Shown here piece by piece: positions 49,320-57,784 of a stretch of DNA of 64,000 nucleotides. How positions within the stretch are numbered: position 1 is the first letter of the stretch; every line of letters begins with the position of its first letter. Under the pieces are notes generated by a model, which had not been told where the DNA came from, made no database searches, and saw only the letters and a program-made list of their open reading frames with translations. Origin of the DNA: JAIBJN01 sp963847985 (GTDB taxonomy: Bacteria > Actinomycetota > Thermoleophilia > Gaiellales > Gaiellaceae). A program made the translations under genes and the position numbers. The DNA lies in NCBI GenBank assembly GCA_963847985.1, contig CAWKBS010000003.1:124001-188000 (forward strand), in the 5' to 3' direction.

Positions 49320-50546
49320 TTGAGGAATCACGGGGTCATCCGGATGCGCGCGCTCGCCGTCGCGGCGGCGCTCTTCGCCGCTCTGGCGGCGCTCGCGGGC
49401 CCTGCGGCCGGGCAGTCGCTCCGGGAGCGCCTCGACCGCGCTCTCAACGTGGCCGGCGTCTCGCGCGCCCAGACGGGCGCGTTCGCGCTCGACCTGGAAA
49501 CGGGGCGCGTCGTGTACGGGCTGAACCGCACCCGCTCGCTCAGCCCTGCGTCGAACGAGAAGCTCGGCGTCGCCCTGGCCGCGCTCGAGCGGCTCGGGCC
49601 CGGCTACCGCATCAGCACGCAGGTTCTCGGTGTCGGTGCTCTCAGCGGCTCGACCTGGGAGGGTGGGCTCTTTCTCAAGGGATTCGGCGACCCGACGCTG
49701 ACGTCGACCGACCTGCGGACGCTAGCCTCGACCCTCCGCTCGACCGGCATCAGGCGGGTCACCGGCAGAATCGCCGGCGACGAGAGCTACTTCGACAAGC
49801 GGCGCACGGCGAGCGGCTGGCAACGGTCCTTCTACAAGCTCGAGTCTCCGCCGCTTTCGGCGCTCGTCGTCGACCGCGCGCGCGTGGCCGGCCGAACGGT
49901 CGACAACCCGGCGCTCGCCGCAGCCAAGGCATTCCGGCGCGCGCTGGCCGCCGTCGGGATCTCAGTCGGCGGCCGCGCGGTCGTCGGCACGGCTCCCGCG
50001 GGCGCGACGGCGCTCGCGGCAGTCGGCTCGGCATCCGTGGCCGGCATCGTCCGCCGGATGAACAAGGTCAGCGACAACTTCTACGCCGAGATGCTCGTGA
50101 AGCACCTGGGCGCCGTCGCCCGCGGGGCGGGAACGACGGTGGCGGGCTGCATCGTCGTCCGCCGCGTGCTCCAGGGTCGCGGCGTCCCGCTCGCCGGCGT
50201 GCGCATCGTCGACGGATCGGGGCTCTCGGCGCACGACCGCGCCACCGCCAACGCGATCGGGGCCCTGCTCGTCTCGGCCTGGCGCGACCCGGCCCTCCGC
50301 AAGCCGTTCTTCGCGTCGCTGGCGATCGCCGGCACGGACGGGACGCTCAAGGATCGCATGCGCAGCGGCCCGGCCCGGAGCCGCGTGCGGGCGAAGACCG
50401 GCACGCTGAACACGGCTTCCGCGCTCTCCGGCTACGCGGGGTCTCGCTACGTCTTCGCGATCCTGCAGAACGGGCACCCGATCCGCTGGTCGCGCGCGCG
50501 AATTGCCCAGGACCGCTTCGTGCAGGCGCTCGCGCGCGCTCTGTGA
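49320..50546 (+). CDS. dacB: D-alanyl-D-alanine carboxypeptidase/endopeptidase (PBP4, S13 family)
   Basis: About 400 residues. Signal peptide (ALAVAAALFAALAALAGPAA), then the three penicillin-binding motifs: SPASNEKLG (SXXK), KVSDNFYAEML (SXN) and RAKTGTLNTASALSGY (KTG). Trims or cuts peptidoglycan crosslinks. ATG 49344 gives a cleaner signal peptide than TTG 49320. The next gene starts on its stop (GTGA). Confidence 0.9.
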   Translation: MRNHGVIRMRALAVAAALFAALAALAGPAAGQSLRERLDRALNVAGVSRAQTGAFALDLETGRVVYGLNRTRSLSPASNEKLGVALAALERLGPGYRISTQVLGVGALSGSTWEGGLFLKGFGDPTLTSTDLRTLASTLRSTGIRRVTGRIAGDESYFDKRRTASGWQRSFYKLESPPLSALVVDRARVAGRTVDNPALAAAKAFRRALAAVGISVGGRAVVGTAPAGATALAAVGSASVAGIVRRMNKVSDNFYAEMLVKHLGAVARGAGTTVAGCIVVRRVLQGRGVPLAGVRIVDGSGLSAHDRATANAIGALLVSAWRDPALRKPFFASLAIAGTDGTLKDRMRSGPARSRVRAKTGTLNTASALSGYAGSRYVFAILQNGHPIRWSRARIAQDRFVQALARAL

Positions 50547-51004
50547 CCGTGGCCGAGCGCTTCCAGGCGACGATCCAACTCCAGGGCAAGACGGCCACGT
50601 TCTTCGAGGTCCCGCTGGACGTCCCGGCCGTCTTCGGCCGCGCCCGAGCGCCCGTGCGGGTCACGATCGGAGGCCACGCCTACCGCAGCACGATCGCGCC
50701 CTACGGCGACCGCTACCTCCTGCCGCTGAACCGCGCGAACCGTGAGGCCGCCGGAGTTGCCGCCGGCGACACGGTCGCGGTCGAGGTCGAGCTCGACACC
50801 CAGCCGCGCACGGTCGAGGTCCCCGCCGACCTGGCCGCCGCGCTCGCGGAAGACCCGGCTGCGGCCGCCGCCTTCGAGCGGCTCTCGTACACGCACCGCC
50901 GCGAGTACGTCGAGTGGATCACGGAGGCGAAGCGTGACGAGACGCGCCGCCGCCGGATCGCCGAGACGCCGGCCCGCCTCCGGGCGGAAAAGCCCGCCCC
51001 CTAG
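50543..51004 (+). CDS. DUF1905/YdeI-OmpD-associated family protein
   Basis: 153 residues. First half, a DUF1905 beta-barrel: FQATIQLQGKTATFFEVPLD, RVTIGGHAYRSTIAPYGDRY, DTVAVEVELDTQPRTVEVP. Second half: AFERLSYTHRREYVEWITEA and KRDETRRRRIAE, the bacteriocin-protection/YdeI-like helix. Function not established. GTG overlaps the dacB stop by four bases. Confidence 0.85.
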   Translation: MTVAERFQATIQLQGKTATFFEVPLDVPAVFGRARAPVRVTIGGHAYRSTIAPYGDRYLLPLNRANREAAGVAAGDTVAVEVELDTQPRTVEVPADLAAALAEDPAAAAAFERLSYTHRREYVEWITEAKRDETRRRRIAETPARLRAEKPAP

Positions 51005-53022
51005 GCCACCAGCTTCTCGAAGGCCGCCTCGTCGAGGATCTCGACGCCGGCCTTGCGCGCCTTGTCCGCCTTCGAGCCAGGGCTCTCGCCGACGATCACG
51101 GCGGTCGTCTTCTTCGAAACCGAGTCCGTCACCCTGGCGCCCTTCGTCTCGAGCGCGGCACGCGCCTGCTCGCGCGACCAGCGTTCGAGCGTCCCCGTGA
51201 TCACGAACGTCTGCCCGGTGAGCGGGCCCTCGACCGGCTTCTCCGCGTCGCCCAGCTCGAGCCGGATGCCGAGGCCGCGCAGCTCCTCCACGAGCGCGCG
51301 ATTCCGCTCCTCGGCGAACCAGGTGGCGATCGACTCGGCGCGGTCGGGGCCGATGCCGTCGACCTGCTCGATGTCCTCCTGCGTCGCGGTCAGGAGCCCG
51401 TCCACGGAGACGAAGTGGCGCGCGAGGTTCTGCGCGGTCACCCAGCCGACGTCGGGGATGTTGAGGCCCGCGAGGACGCGCGCGAACGCAATGTCCTTGG
51501 AGGCGGCGATCGCGTCGACCGCGTTCTGTGCCGAGATGTCCGCGTAGCCGTCGAGCTCGGCGAGCTGCTCCTTCGTGAGGCGGTAGAGGTCGGGGATCGA
51601 GCGGAGGAGGCCGAGATCCCAGAGGCGGCGCACGAACTGCTCGCCGACGCCCTCGATGTCGGCGGCGCCCATGACCCAGTTGTTCAGCGTCTCGAGCCCG
51701 CGGGAGGGGCAGTCGTCGTTGGGGCAGCGGTGCATGACCTCGCCCTCGGGCTTGACGATGTCGAAGCCGCATAGCGGGCACTTCTTCGGCATGCGGAAGC
51801 GCTTCGTCCCCTTCGCGTGCGGCATGACCGGGCCGACGACCTGCGGGATGACGTCGCCGGCGCGCTGGACGATGACGGTGTCGCCCTCGCGGATGTCCTT
51901 CCGGTTGATGTCCTCCTCGTTGTGGAGCGTCGCCTGGGAGACGGTGACGCCGCCGACCTCGACCGGAGCGAGCTTCGCCCACGGGTTGAGCGCACCCGTG
52001 CGGCCCACGCGCACGTGGATCTTCTCGAGCTTCGTCTGCGCCGTCATCGGCGCCCACTTGAACGCGCGCGCCCAGCGCGGGCGGCCGTGGAGGGCGCCCA
52101 GGCGCTGCTGCTGGTCGATCGAGTCGACCTTGATGACGATCCCGTCGATCTCGTAGTCGAGCTCGATGCGCTTCCGCTCCCACTCGGCGCATTCGCGCGC
52201 GACGTCCTCGAGAGACTCGTGGCGCTTCGCGTGCGGGTTCGTGCGGAAGCCGCGCTCGCGGAGCCACTCGAGGGTGGCCGACTGGGAGTCGAGCGACGTT
52301 CCGTCGGCCTGGCCGATGCCATAGGCCCAGATCGAGAGGTCGCGCTCCGCGGTGATCTGCGGGTTGAGCTGGCGCAGCGAGCCCGCCGCCGCGTTGCGCG
52401 GGTTCGGGGCGATCTTCTTGCCCTCCTCGGCGAGGCGCTCGTTCAGCCGGTTGAAGGCCGAGATGGGGAAGTAGATCTCCCCGCGCACCTCGAGCGTCCC
52501 CGAGTGCTCCCCGCCGTCCACGGAGCGCATGCGGAGCGGGATCGCCTTGATCGTGCGCAGGTTCGTAGTCACGTCCTCCCCGCGCTGGCCGTCGCCCCGC
52601 GTCGCCCCGCGGACGAACTCGCCGTTCTCGTAGACGAGCGAGACGGCGGAGCCGTCGATCTTCGGCTCGGTGACGTACGCGACCGGCTCGTCCGAGTCGA
52701 GCCGCTTGCGCACGTCGTCCGCCCACTTCTCGAGCGCCTCGTCGGTCGTCACCTTCTCGAGCGACCCCATCGGGGTGAGGTGGTCGACCTTGCGGAACTT
52801 GTCCGAGGGCGTGGCGCCGACGCGCTGCGTCGGCGAGTCGGGGGTGACGAGGTCGGGATACTCGTCCTCGAGAGCTTTGAGCTCGTCGAAGAGGCGGTCG
52901 TAGTCCGCGTCAGAGATCTCCGGGTCGTCGAGGACGTGGTACCGGTACAGGTGATGCTCGACCTGCTCGCGCAGCTCGGCGGCGCGCTTCTGGACGGCCT
53001 TGGACGGCTTCTTAGAGGACAT
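51001..53022 (-). CDS. ligA: NAD-dependent DNA ligase
   Basis: 673 residues, full LigA layout: Ia domain (HLYRYHVLDDPEISDADYDR), adenylation lysine in VTEPKIDGSAVSLVYENG, OB fold, Zn finger (CPLCGFD ... CPNDDCPSRG), helix-hairpin-helix repeats (about 470-590) and BRCT (GPLTGQTFVITGTLERWSRE). Seals nicks in replication and repair. Its ATG lies in the 3' end of the HAD gene (11-base overlap), which suggests coupling. Confidence 0.97.
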   Translation of the reverse strand: MSSKKPSKAVQKRAAELREQVEHHLYRYHVLDDPEISDADYDRLFDELKALEDEYPDLVTPDSPTQRVGATPSDKFRKVDHLTPMGSLEKVTTDEALEKWADDVRKRLDSDEPVAYVTEPKIDGSAVSLVYENGEFVRGATRGDGQRGEDVTTNLRTIKAIPLRMRSVDGGEHSGTLEVRGEIYFPISAFNRLNERLAEEGKKIAPNPRNAAAGSLRQLNPQITAERDLSIWAYGIGQADGTSLDSQSATLEWLRERGFRTNPHAKRHESLEDVARECAEWERKRIELDYEIDGIVIKVDSIDQQQRLGALHGRPRWARAFKWAPMTAQTKLEKIHVRVGRTGALNPWAKLAPVEVGGVTVSQATLHNEEDINRKDIREGDTVIVQRAGDVIPQVVGPVMPHAKGTKRFRMPKKCPLCGFDIVKPEGEVMHRCPNDDCPSRGLETLNNWVMGAADIEGVGEQFVRRLWDLGLLRSIPDLYRLTKEQLAELDGYADISAQNAVDAIAASKDIAFARVLAGLNIPDVGWVTAQNLARHFVSVDGLLTATQEDIEQVDGIGPDRAESIATWFAEERNRALVEELRGLGIRLELGDAEKPVEGPLTGQTFVITGTLERWSREQARAALETKGARVTDSVSKKTTAVIVGESPGSKADKARKAGVEILDEAAFEKLVA

Positions 53023-53641
53023 CGAGGAGCTGCTCCGGCGTCTCGACCAGCACGTCGGCTTCCGCGAGCGCGTCGACCGGGTGGATGTTCCCCCACGCCA
53101 CCGCGACCGTGAACACGCCGGCCGCCTTGCCCGCGCCTACGTCGAACGGCGAGTCGCCCACGAAGGCCGCCTCCGACGGCTCGGCGCCGAGCAGGTCGAG
53201 CGCCGCGAGGACGGGCGCCGGGTCGGGCTTGTGGCGCTCGGTCATGTCGGAGGTGACGACGACGTCGAAGTAGGGCTCGAGCGGCAGCACGGCGAAGGCG
53301 AGCTCGACCGTCTTGCGCCGCTTCGCGGTCACGATCCCGAGGCGGCGGCCCTGGCGCTTCAGCTCCGCGAGGACGAGCTCGATCCCCGCGAAGGCCTCCA
53401 GCTCGTCGTGCAGCGGCTCGTTGTGCTCGCGGTAGACGCGCACCAGCTCGTCGGCCTGCGCGTCGTCGATCGCCCGCATCTGGTCGTAGATGTTGGAGCC
53501 GCCGACCAGCGCGGCCAGCTCGGCCTCGGGAATCTCCCGCTCGAGCACGGTGCTGGTGGCGTGCTTGAAGGAGGAGAGGATGATCGCGCCGGAGTCGATC
53601 AGCGTGCCGTCGAGATCGAAGAGGACATTCGGGTAGGGCAC
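53012..53641 (-). CDS. HAD-superfamily phosphatase (Gph/PpaX-like)
   Basis: About 209 residues from GTG 53641. Motif I NVLFDLDGTLIDSGAIILSS, cap domain (HATSTVLEREIPEAELAALV), motif II IVTAKRRKTVEL, motif III/IV KPDPAPVLAALDLL and FVGDSPFDVGAGKAAGV. Likely phosphoglycolate or pyrophosphate-type small-molecule phosphatase. TACGAT lies 7 bases before GTG 53641. ATG 53665 is an alternative, but it overlaps the start of the divergent gene. Confidence 0.87.
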   Translation of the reverse strand: MPYPNVLFDLDGTLIDSGAIILSSFKHATSTVLEREIPEAELAALVGGSNIYDQMRAIDDAQADELVRVYREHNEPLHDELEAFAGIELVLAELKRQGRRLGIVTAKRRKTVELAFAVLPLEPYFDVVVTSDMTERHKPDPAPVLAALDLLGAEPSEAAFVGDSPFDVGAGKAAGVFTVAVAWGNIHPVDALAEADVLVETPEQLLDVL

Positions 53642-53663
53642 CACGTTGATCGTATCGACGGCC

Positions 53664-54089
53664 ATGTGCCAAGATCCCGTCGTGGCGCAGGGTGACGGCA
53701 CCCAGGAATCGCCGTGGGTCCTCAAGACCCCGCCCGGGACGTCGGACTACCGGATGTACCGGGACGAGGCCGCCGACCCGCCGGCGCTCGTCTGCGTCGT
53801 CGGCAAGACGACGCTCGGCTATCAGCTTCGCGCGCTCGACGACCTGCACGCGATGCTGAAGGCCCACGGCGACTGGATGCCGCTCGGGAGCGCCGACGAG
53901 CAGAAGCCGGCAGCCGAGGGCACGGTCGAGGCGTGGGCGCGCTCGCCCGACAACCCCGTCGGCGGCTGGTACGGGCTCAAGAAGGGACTGCGCGGGCGCT
54001 TCGCCATGTACGTGCCACCGCTCATGGAGGAGCTGGGCCTCGCCGAGCTCGAGCACAACCCGCGCAACAACCACATGCGGGCCGTCTAG
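53664..54089 (+). CDS. DUF6855-like conserved protein
   Basis: About 141 residues: WVLKTPPGTSDYRMYRDEAA, LVCVVGKTTLGYQLRALDDL, HAMLKAHGDWMPLGSADEQ, WARSPDNPVGGWYGLKKGLR and FAMYVPPLMEELGLAELEHN. I believe this matches the small actinobacterial family DUF6855; function unknown. Start ATG 53664 or GTG 53682. Convergent overlap of four bases with truA. Confidence 0.75.
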   Translation: MCQDPVVAQGDGTQESPWVLKTPPGTSDYRMYRDEAADPPALVCVVGKTTLGYQLRALDDLHAMLKAHGDWMPLGSADEQKPAAEGTVEAWARSPDNPVGGWYGLKKGLRGRFAMYVPPLMEELGLAELEHNPRNNHMRAV

Positions 54090-54805
54090 TAGAACACGCG
54101 CTCCAGGTACAGACCCCACGCCGGCACGGTCGTACCCGCCTCGTCGCGCGGGCGACCCACCAGCAGCCGCTCGATCTCGTCCGGTGACTGCTCGAGCATC
54201 GTCCCGACGAGGGTCCGCACCATATGGCGCAGGAAGCGGTCGGCCGTGATCGTGAAGGCGAGAACGTCGCCGTCGCGCTCCCAGGCCGCCTCGCGGACGA
54301 CCCGGACGAACGAGTCGTGCTGTGTCTCCGTCGGGGTGAAGGCGCGGAAGTCGTGCTCGCCGACGAGGAGCGCGGCCGAGGCGGCGAGCGCCTCTTCGTC
54401 GAGGGGGCGCGGAAGCCAGAGCGAGCGGTTCAGCTCGAGCGGCGAGTGGGCGGCGCGCCGCCAGATGCGGTAGCGGTAGGAACGACCCGTCGCCGAGAAG
54501 CGCGCGCTGAAGTCATCCGAGGCGGCCTCGCTCTCCAGGGCGGCGACGTCGTCGGGAAGGACGCCGTTGAGAGCGGCTGCGGCCCGATCCGGCGGCGGCC
54601 CACCCTCGGCCGCGAAGCTCGCCACCTGCCCGAGCGCGTGGACACCCGCGTCGGTGCGCCCGGCGACCGCGAGCCCGCTCCAGCGAGGGAAGACCTGGTC
54701 GAGAGCGGCGCGCAGCTCGCCCTCGACGGTTCTCAGCCCCGGTTGAGCGGCCCAGCCGGCGAACCCCGTCCCGGCGTACTCGAGCGTGACCCTGACGACC
54801 GTCAC
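54086..54805 (-). CDS. truA: tRNA pseudouridine(38-40) synthase
   Basis: About 239 residues. TruA features: LEYAGTGFAGWAAQPGLRTV, catalytic Asp in AVAGRTDAGVHALGQVASF, SYRYRIWRRAAHSPLELNR and DRFLRHMVRTLVGTMLE. Modifies the anticodon arm. In the alpha operon region TruA usually follows rplQ; here the ArsR module and a small gene lie between. GTG 54805 chosen; GTG 54817 is also in frame. Confidence 0.94.
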   Translation of the reverse strand: MTVVRVTLEYAGTGFAGWAAQPGLRTVEGELRAALDQVFPRWSGLAVAGRTDAGVHALGQVASFAAEGGPPPDRAAAALNGVLPDDVAALESEAASDDFSARFSATGRSYRYRIWRRAAHSPLELNRSLWLPRPLDEEALAASAALLVGEHDFRAFTPTETQHDSFVRVVREAAWERDGDVLAFTITADRFLRHMVRTLVGTMLEQSPDEIERLLVGRPRDEAGTTVPAWGLYLERVFY

Positions 54806-54823
54806 CCCGCCGCCCACCGACCT

Positions 54824-54844
54824 CAAGTAACAGTCTGTTACTTG
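54824..54844. promoter_or_regulatory. Perfect 9-bp inverted repeat between truA and ArsR module 2
   Basis: CAAGTAACA-GTC-TGTTACTTG. It lies 19 bases before the truA start and 15 bases before the -35 of the ArsR promoter. An operator for a TetR-like or other dimeric regulator is possible; it is too short in GC for a terminator. Confidence 0.5.
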
Positions 54845-54858
54845 GACGCGGGGAAGGG

Positions 54859-54906
54859 TTGACAGGCGGTCCGGTAAGCATTAGCTTACGGTAAGCGATG
54901 GCTTAC
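54859..54906 (+). promoter_or_regulatory. Promoter with double-palindrome operator, ArsR module 2
   Basis: TTGACA (54859-54864), 17 bases, TAGCTT (54882-54887). Two tandem palindromes GTAAGC-N4-GCTTAC (54874-54889 and 54891-54906) cover the -10 and the start codon, which lies inside the second palindrome. Same layout as ArsR module 1, different half-sites. Confidence 0.8.
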
Positions 54907-55230
54907 GCAGAGGCGATCCAGGCACTCGGCGATCCTACGCGGCGCACCGTGTTCGAGCTCCTGCGGGAGGGGCCCCGGTCCGTGGGCGACCTTGCCGGCG
55001 GCCTGCCGGTCAGCCGGCCGGCGGTCTCGCAGCACCTGCGGGTGCTCAAGGACGCCGGGCTCGTGCGCGAGCGGCGCGAGGGCACCCGCAACTTCTACAG
55101 CGTGAACGGCGAGGGACTGGCCGAGCTGCGGGCGTACTTCGAAGGATTCTGGGACGAGGCGCTTGCGGCGTTCAAGGCCGCAGCGGAAAGCGAAGAAGGA
55201 GGACACGAGGATGAGCCGGATGACCGATGA
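54898..55230 (+). CDS. ArsR-family regulator, module 2
   Basis: 110 residues: IQALGDPTRRTVFELLREG, recognition helix LPVSRPAVSQHLRVLKDAGL, wing REGTRNFYSVNGEGLAELRA and C-terminal helix FEGFWDEALAAFKAAAE. No metal-site cysteines. ATG 54898 sits inside its own operator. Overlaps the SRPBCC gene by 20 bases. Confidence 0.92.
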   Translation: MAYAEAIQALGDPTRRTVFELLREGPRSVGDLAGGLPVSRPAVSQHLRVLKDAGLVRERREGTRNFYSVNGEGLAELRAYFEGFWDEALAAFKAAAESEEGGHEDEPDDR

Positions 55231-55672
55231 GCTTGCGGTGCGCAAGTCGGTGCTCGTGCGCTGCACGCCCGAGCATGCCTTCCACGTCTACACGGAGCGG
55301 ATGAGCGACTGGTATCCGATCGAAGGCCACTCCATCTTCGACGACCCGCGGAGCACGGTCGTCTGGGAGGGGCGCGTCGGCGGGCGCGTCTACGAGCGGT
55401 CCTCGAGCGGCCAGGAGGGCGTTTGGGGAACGATCCTCGTCTGGGACCCTCCCAGCGAGCTCGCGATGACCTGGCACCCCGACCGGGGCGAGGAGACCGC
55501 GCAGGAGCTGCGCATCCGCTTCACGGCCGAAGGCAACGGAACGCGCGTCGACGTCGTGCACACGGGCTGGGAACGGGTCGGGCCCGACTTCAAGGACAGG
55601 ATCACGAGCTACGACGAGGGCTGGGGCATGGTGCTCGCGCTCTTCGCCGAGGCGGCCGGCACGGAGGGCTGA
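55211..55672 (+). CDS. SRPBCC (AHSA1-like) protein, module 2
   Basis: 153 residues: AVRKSVLVRCTPEHAFHVYT, RMSDWYPIEGHSIFDDPRST, VWGTILVWDPPSELAMTWHP, TRVDVVHTGWERVGPDF. START-like ligand-binding fold, related to the module 1 protein but with a different N-terminus. GAAGGAGG lies upstream of ATG 55211. Confidence 0.87.
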   Translation: MSRMTDELAVRKSVLVRCTPEHAFHVYTERMSDWYPIEGHSIFDDPRSTVVWEGRVGGRVYERSSSGQEGVWGTILVWDPPSELAMTWHPDRGEETAQELRIRFTAEGNGTRVDVVHTGWERVGPDFKDRITSYDEGWGMVLALFAEAAGTEG

Positions 55673-55673
55673 G

Positions 55674-55844
55674 GTGCACCCCGACGTCGCCAGACAGCTC
55701 GCCGGCGAACGGCACGCCGACTTCCAGCGCGAAAGCGCGGCGCACGCCTCGCCGCAGAGGCCGCGACCCCGCCGCCGGTGGCTCCGCCGTGCTGTGCCCG
55801 GGCGCTACGCCGGGACGCCGGCCGGGGCGCGCACCGGCACGTAG
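55674..55844 (+). CDS. Small basic protein, tentative
   Basis: 56 codons from GTG 55674, one base after the SRPBCC stop: MHPDVARQLAGERHADFQRE then an Arg/Pro-rich end. The first 25 residues look like small actinobacterial helical peptides often seen near ArsR genes; the tail overlaps rplQ by 40 bases. May be real, may be chance. Confidence 0.4.
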   Translation: MHPDVARQLAGERHADFQRESAAHASPQRPRPRRRWLRRAVPGRYAGTPAGARTGT

Positions 55845-56194
55845 TCCACGAGCTCGAGGTAGGCCATCGGCGCAGCGTCGCCCTGGCGCGGGCCGATCTT
55901 GACGACCCGGGTGTAGCCGCCCGGCCGCTCCGCGAACCGCGGCGCGACGTCGGCGAAGAGCATGTGGGCGATGCTCTTCGAGCGGAGGAAGGCGACGGCC
56001 TGTCGGTGGGCAGAGACGTCGCCGCGCTTGCCCAGCGTGATCATCTGCTCGACGATCGGCCGCACCTCCTTCGCCTTCGCCTCGGTCGTCTTGATGCGGC
56101 CGTGCTCGATCAACGCGCAGGCGAGGTTCGCGTAGAGCGCCTTGCGGTGGGCCGAGTCCCGGCCCAGCTTCCTGCCTGCGCGGTGGTGTCTCAT
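55805..56194 (-). CDS. rplQ: Large ribosomal subunit protein bL17
   Basis: 129 residues. MRHHRAGRKLGRDSAHRKAL, NLACALIEHGRIKTTEAKAK, IVEQMITLGKRGD and GGYTRVVKIGPRQGDAAPMA are bL17 signatures. Lies at the polypeptide exit region of the 50S subunit. ATG overlaps the rpoA stop (ATGA); last gene of the alpha operon. The C-terminal tail (VPVRAPAGVPA) is short. Confidence 0.97.
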   Translation of the reverse strand: MRHHRAGRKLGRDSAHRKALYANLACALIEHGRIKTTEAKAKEVRPIVEQMITLGKRGDVSAHRQAVAFLRSKSIAHMLFADVAPRFAERPGGYTRVVKIGPRQGDAAPMAYLELVDYVPVRAPAGVPA

Positions 56195-57150
56195 TCGTCC
56201 CGGAGGGTCAGCCCGTGGGCCTGGAGGGTCTCGCGGACCTCTTCGATCGACTTCTTGCCGAAGTTCGGGATGGCGGCGAGCTCGCCCTCGGTCTTCGTGA
56301 CCAGGTCGCCGATCGTCTCGATGCCGACGCGCTTGAGGCAGTTGTAGCTGCGCACGCCGAGCTCGAGCTCCTCGATGGGGAAGTTCTCCATCCCGTGCGC
56401 CTGCGGGGCCTCGGCCTCGGCCTCGGCGTCCTCGCGGAAGCCCTCGATCTTGTCGATGTCCGTGAAGATCGCCAGCTGGCGGATGAGGATCTCGGCCGCC
56501 TCGGCGATCGCGTCGCGCGGGGCGACGGAGCCGTCGGTCGTGACGTCGAGGGTGAGCTTGTCGTAGTCGGTGCGCTGCCCGACGCGGGCGGCCTCGACCT
56601 CGTAGGAGACGCGGCGCACCGGCGAGAAGATCGAGTCGACGGGAATGACGCCGATCGTGTGCTCCGGGCCGCGATTGAGCTCGGCCGGGACGTAGCCCCG
56701 CCCGCGGCCGATCGTCAGCGTGACCTCGAGGCGACCCTTGTCGGAGAGGTTGGCGATCTCGAGGTCCGGGTTGAGGATCTCGAGGTCTGCCGGCGCCTCG
56801 ATGTCGGACGCCTTCACGACGCCGGGGCCCTTCTTCTCGAGCCGCACCTCGATCTCCGGCGATTCGCCGTGGAGCAGACACGTGAGGCTCTTGAGGTTGA
56901 GGATGATGTCGGTGACGTCCTCGCGCACGCCCTTGAGGGTCGTGAACTCGTGCGCGACGCCCTCGATCTTCACCGAGGTGACGGCGGCGCCTTCGAGCGA
57001 GGACAGGAGCACGCGGCGAAGCGAGTTGCCGAACGTGTAGCCGAAGCCGCGGTCGAGCGGCTCGATCACGAAGAGGCCGCGCTCCTCGGTCACCTCCTCG
57101 TGGGTGATCCGGGGCACCTGGAAATCCATGAGCGACGTTCTGGTGGCCAT
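56191..57150 (-). CDS. rpoA: RNA polymerase alpha subunit
   Basis: 319 residues. Alpha-NTD (about 15-235) with RGFGYTFGNSLRRVLLSSLE and SVKIEGVAHEFTTLKGVRED; acidic linker with EDAEAEAEAPQ; alpha-CTD with IEELELGVRSYNCLKRVGIE and ELAAIPNFGKKSIEEVRETL. Dimerises to assemble RNA polymerase and contacts UP elements and regulators. Ten bases after rpsD. Confidence 0.98.
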   Translation of the reverse strand: MATRTSLMDFQVPRITHEEVTEERGLFVIEPLDRGFGYTFGNSLRRVLLSSLEGAAVTSVKIEGVAHEFTTLKGVREDVTDIILNLKSLTCLLHGESPEIEVRLEKKGPGVVKASDIEAPADLEILNPDLEIANLSDKGRLEVTLTIGRGRGYVPAELNRGPEHTIGVIPVDSIFSPVRRVSYEVEAARVGQRTDYDKLTLDVTTDGSVAPRDAIAEAAEILIRQLAIFTDIDKIEGFREDAEAEAEAPQAHGMENFPIEELELGVRSYNCLKRVGIETIGDLVTKTEGELAAIPNFGKKSIEEVRETLQAHGLTLRDE

Positions 57151-57159
57151 GCTTCCTTT

Positions 57160-57780
57160 CTACTTCGAGTAGAGCTCGACGATGAGCTGCTCCTGAACCG
57201 GCGTGTCGATGTCCGACCGGTCGGGGAGCTTCAAGACCTTGCCTGTGAGGTTGTCGTGGTCGGCCTGGAGCCACGGGGAGACCGACGCGGTGAGGTCGGT
57301 CGCGTCCCGCACGACTTGCTCGACGGGGCTTCCCGGCTTGAGCGCGACGACGTCGTCGGGCTTGACCTGGAAGCTGGGGATGTTCACCCGGCGGCCGTTC
57401 ACCTGGAAGTGGCCGTGCCGGATGATCTGGCGCGCCTGCGCGCGCGAGGCGGCGAAGCCGAGGCGGTAGACCACGTTGTCGAGGCGCGTCTCCAGCATGC
57501 GCAGGAGCTCCTCGCCCGTGATCCCCGACCGCTTCGCGGCCTTCTCGTAGTAGTTGCGGAACTGCTTCTCGAGCAGCCCGTAGTAGCGGCGCGCCTTCTG
57601 CTTCTCGCGAAGCTGGAGCAGGTACTCGGACTGCTTGATCCGGCCGCGCCCGTGCTCGCCCGGCGGGTAGCTGCGGCGCTCGACGGCGCACTTCTCCGTC
57701 AGGCAGCGCTCACCCTTGAGGAAGAGCTTCATGCCTTCGCGGCGGCAGAGCTTGCACTTGGGGCCGAGCGGGCGGGCCAC
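57160..57780 (-). CDS. rpsD: Small ribosomal subunit protein uS4
   Basis: 206 residues. Zn-type N-terminus CKLCRREG ... CLTEKCAVERRSYPPG, then LLEKQFRNYYEKAAKRSGIT and S4 RNA-binding motif ETRLDNVVYRLGFAASRAQA. Primary 16S binder. GTG start at 57780; its GGAAGG Shine-Dalgarno (about 57790) is inside the left arm of repeat B3. Confidence 0.97.
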   Translation of the reverse strand: MARPLGPKCKLCRREGMKLFLKGERCLTEKCAVERRSYPPGEHGRGRIKQSEYLLQLREKQKARRYYGLLEKQFRNYYEKAAKRSGITGEELLRMLETRLDNVVYRLGFAASRAQARQIIRHGHFQVNGRRVNIPSFQVKPDDVVALKPGSPVEQVVRDATDLTASVSPWLQADHDNLTGKVLKLPDRSDIDTPVQEQLIVELYSK

Positions 57781-57784
57781 TAGC

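Noticed and set aside
54824..54844. Inverted repeat as terminator for truA or ArsR
   Set aside because: It lies upstream of both genes, is AT-rich in the stem and has no T-run; listed as a possible operator instead.
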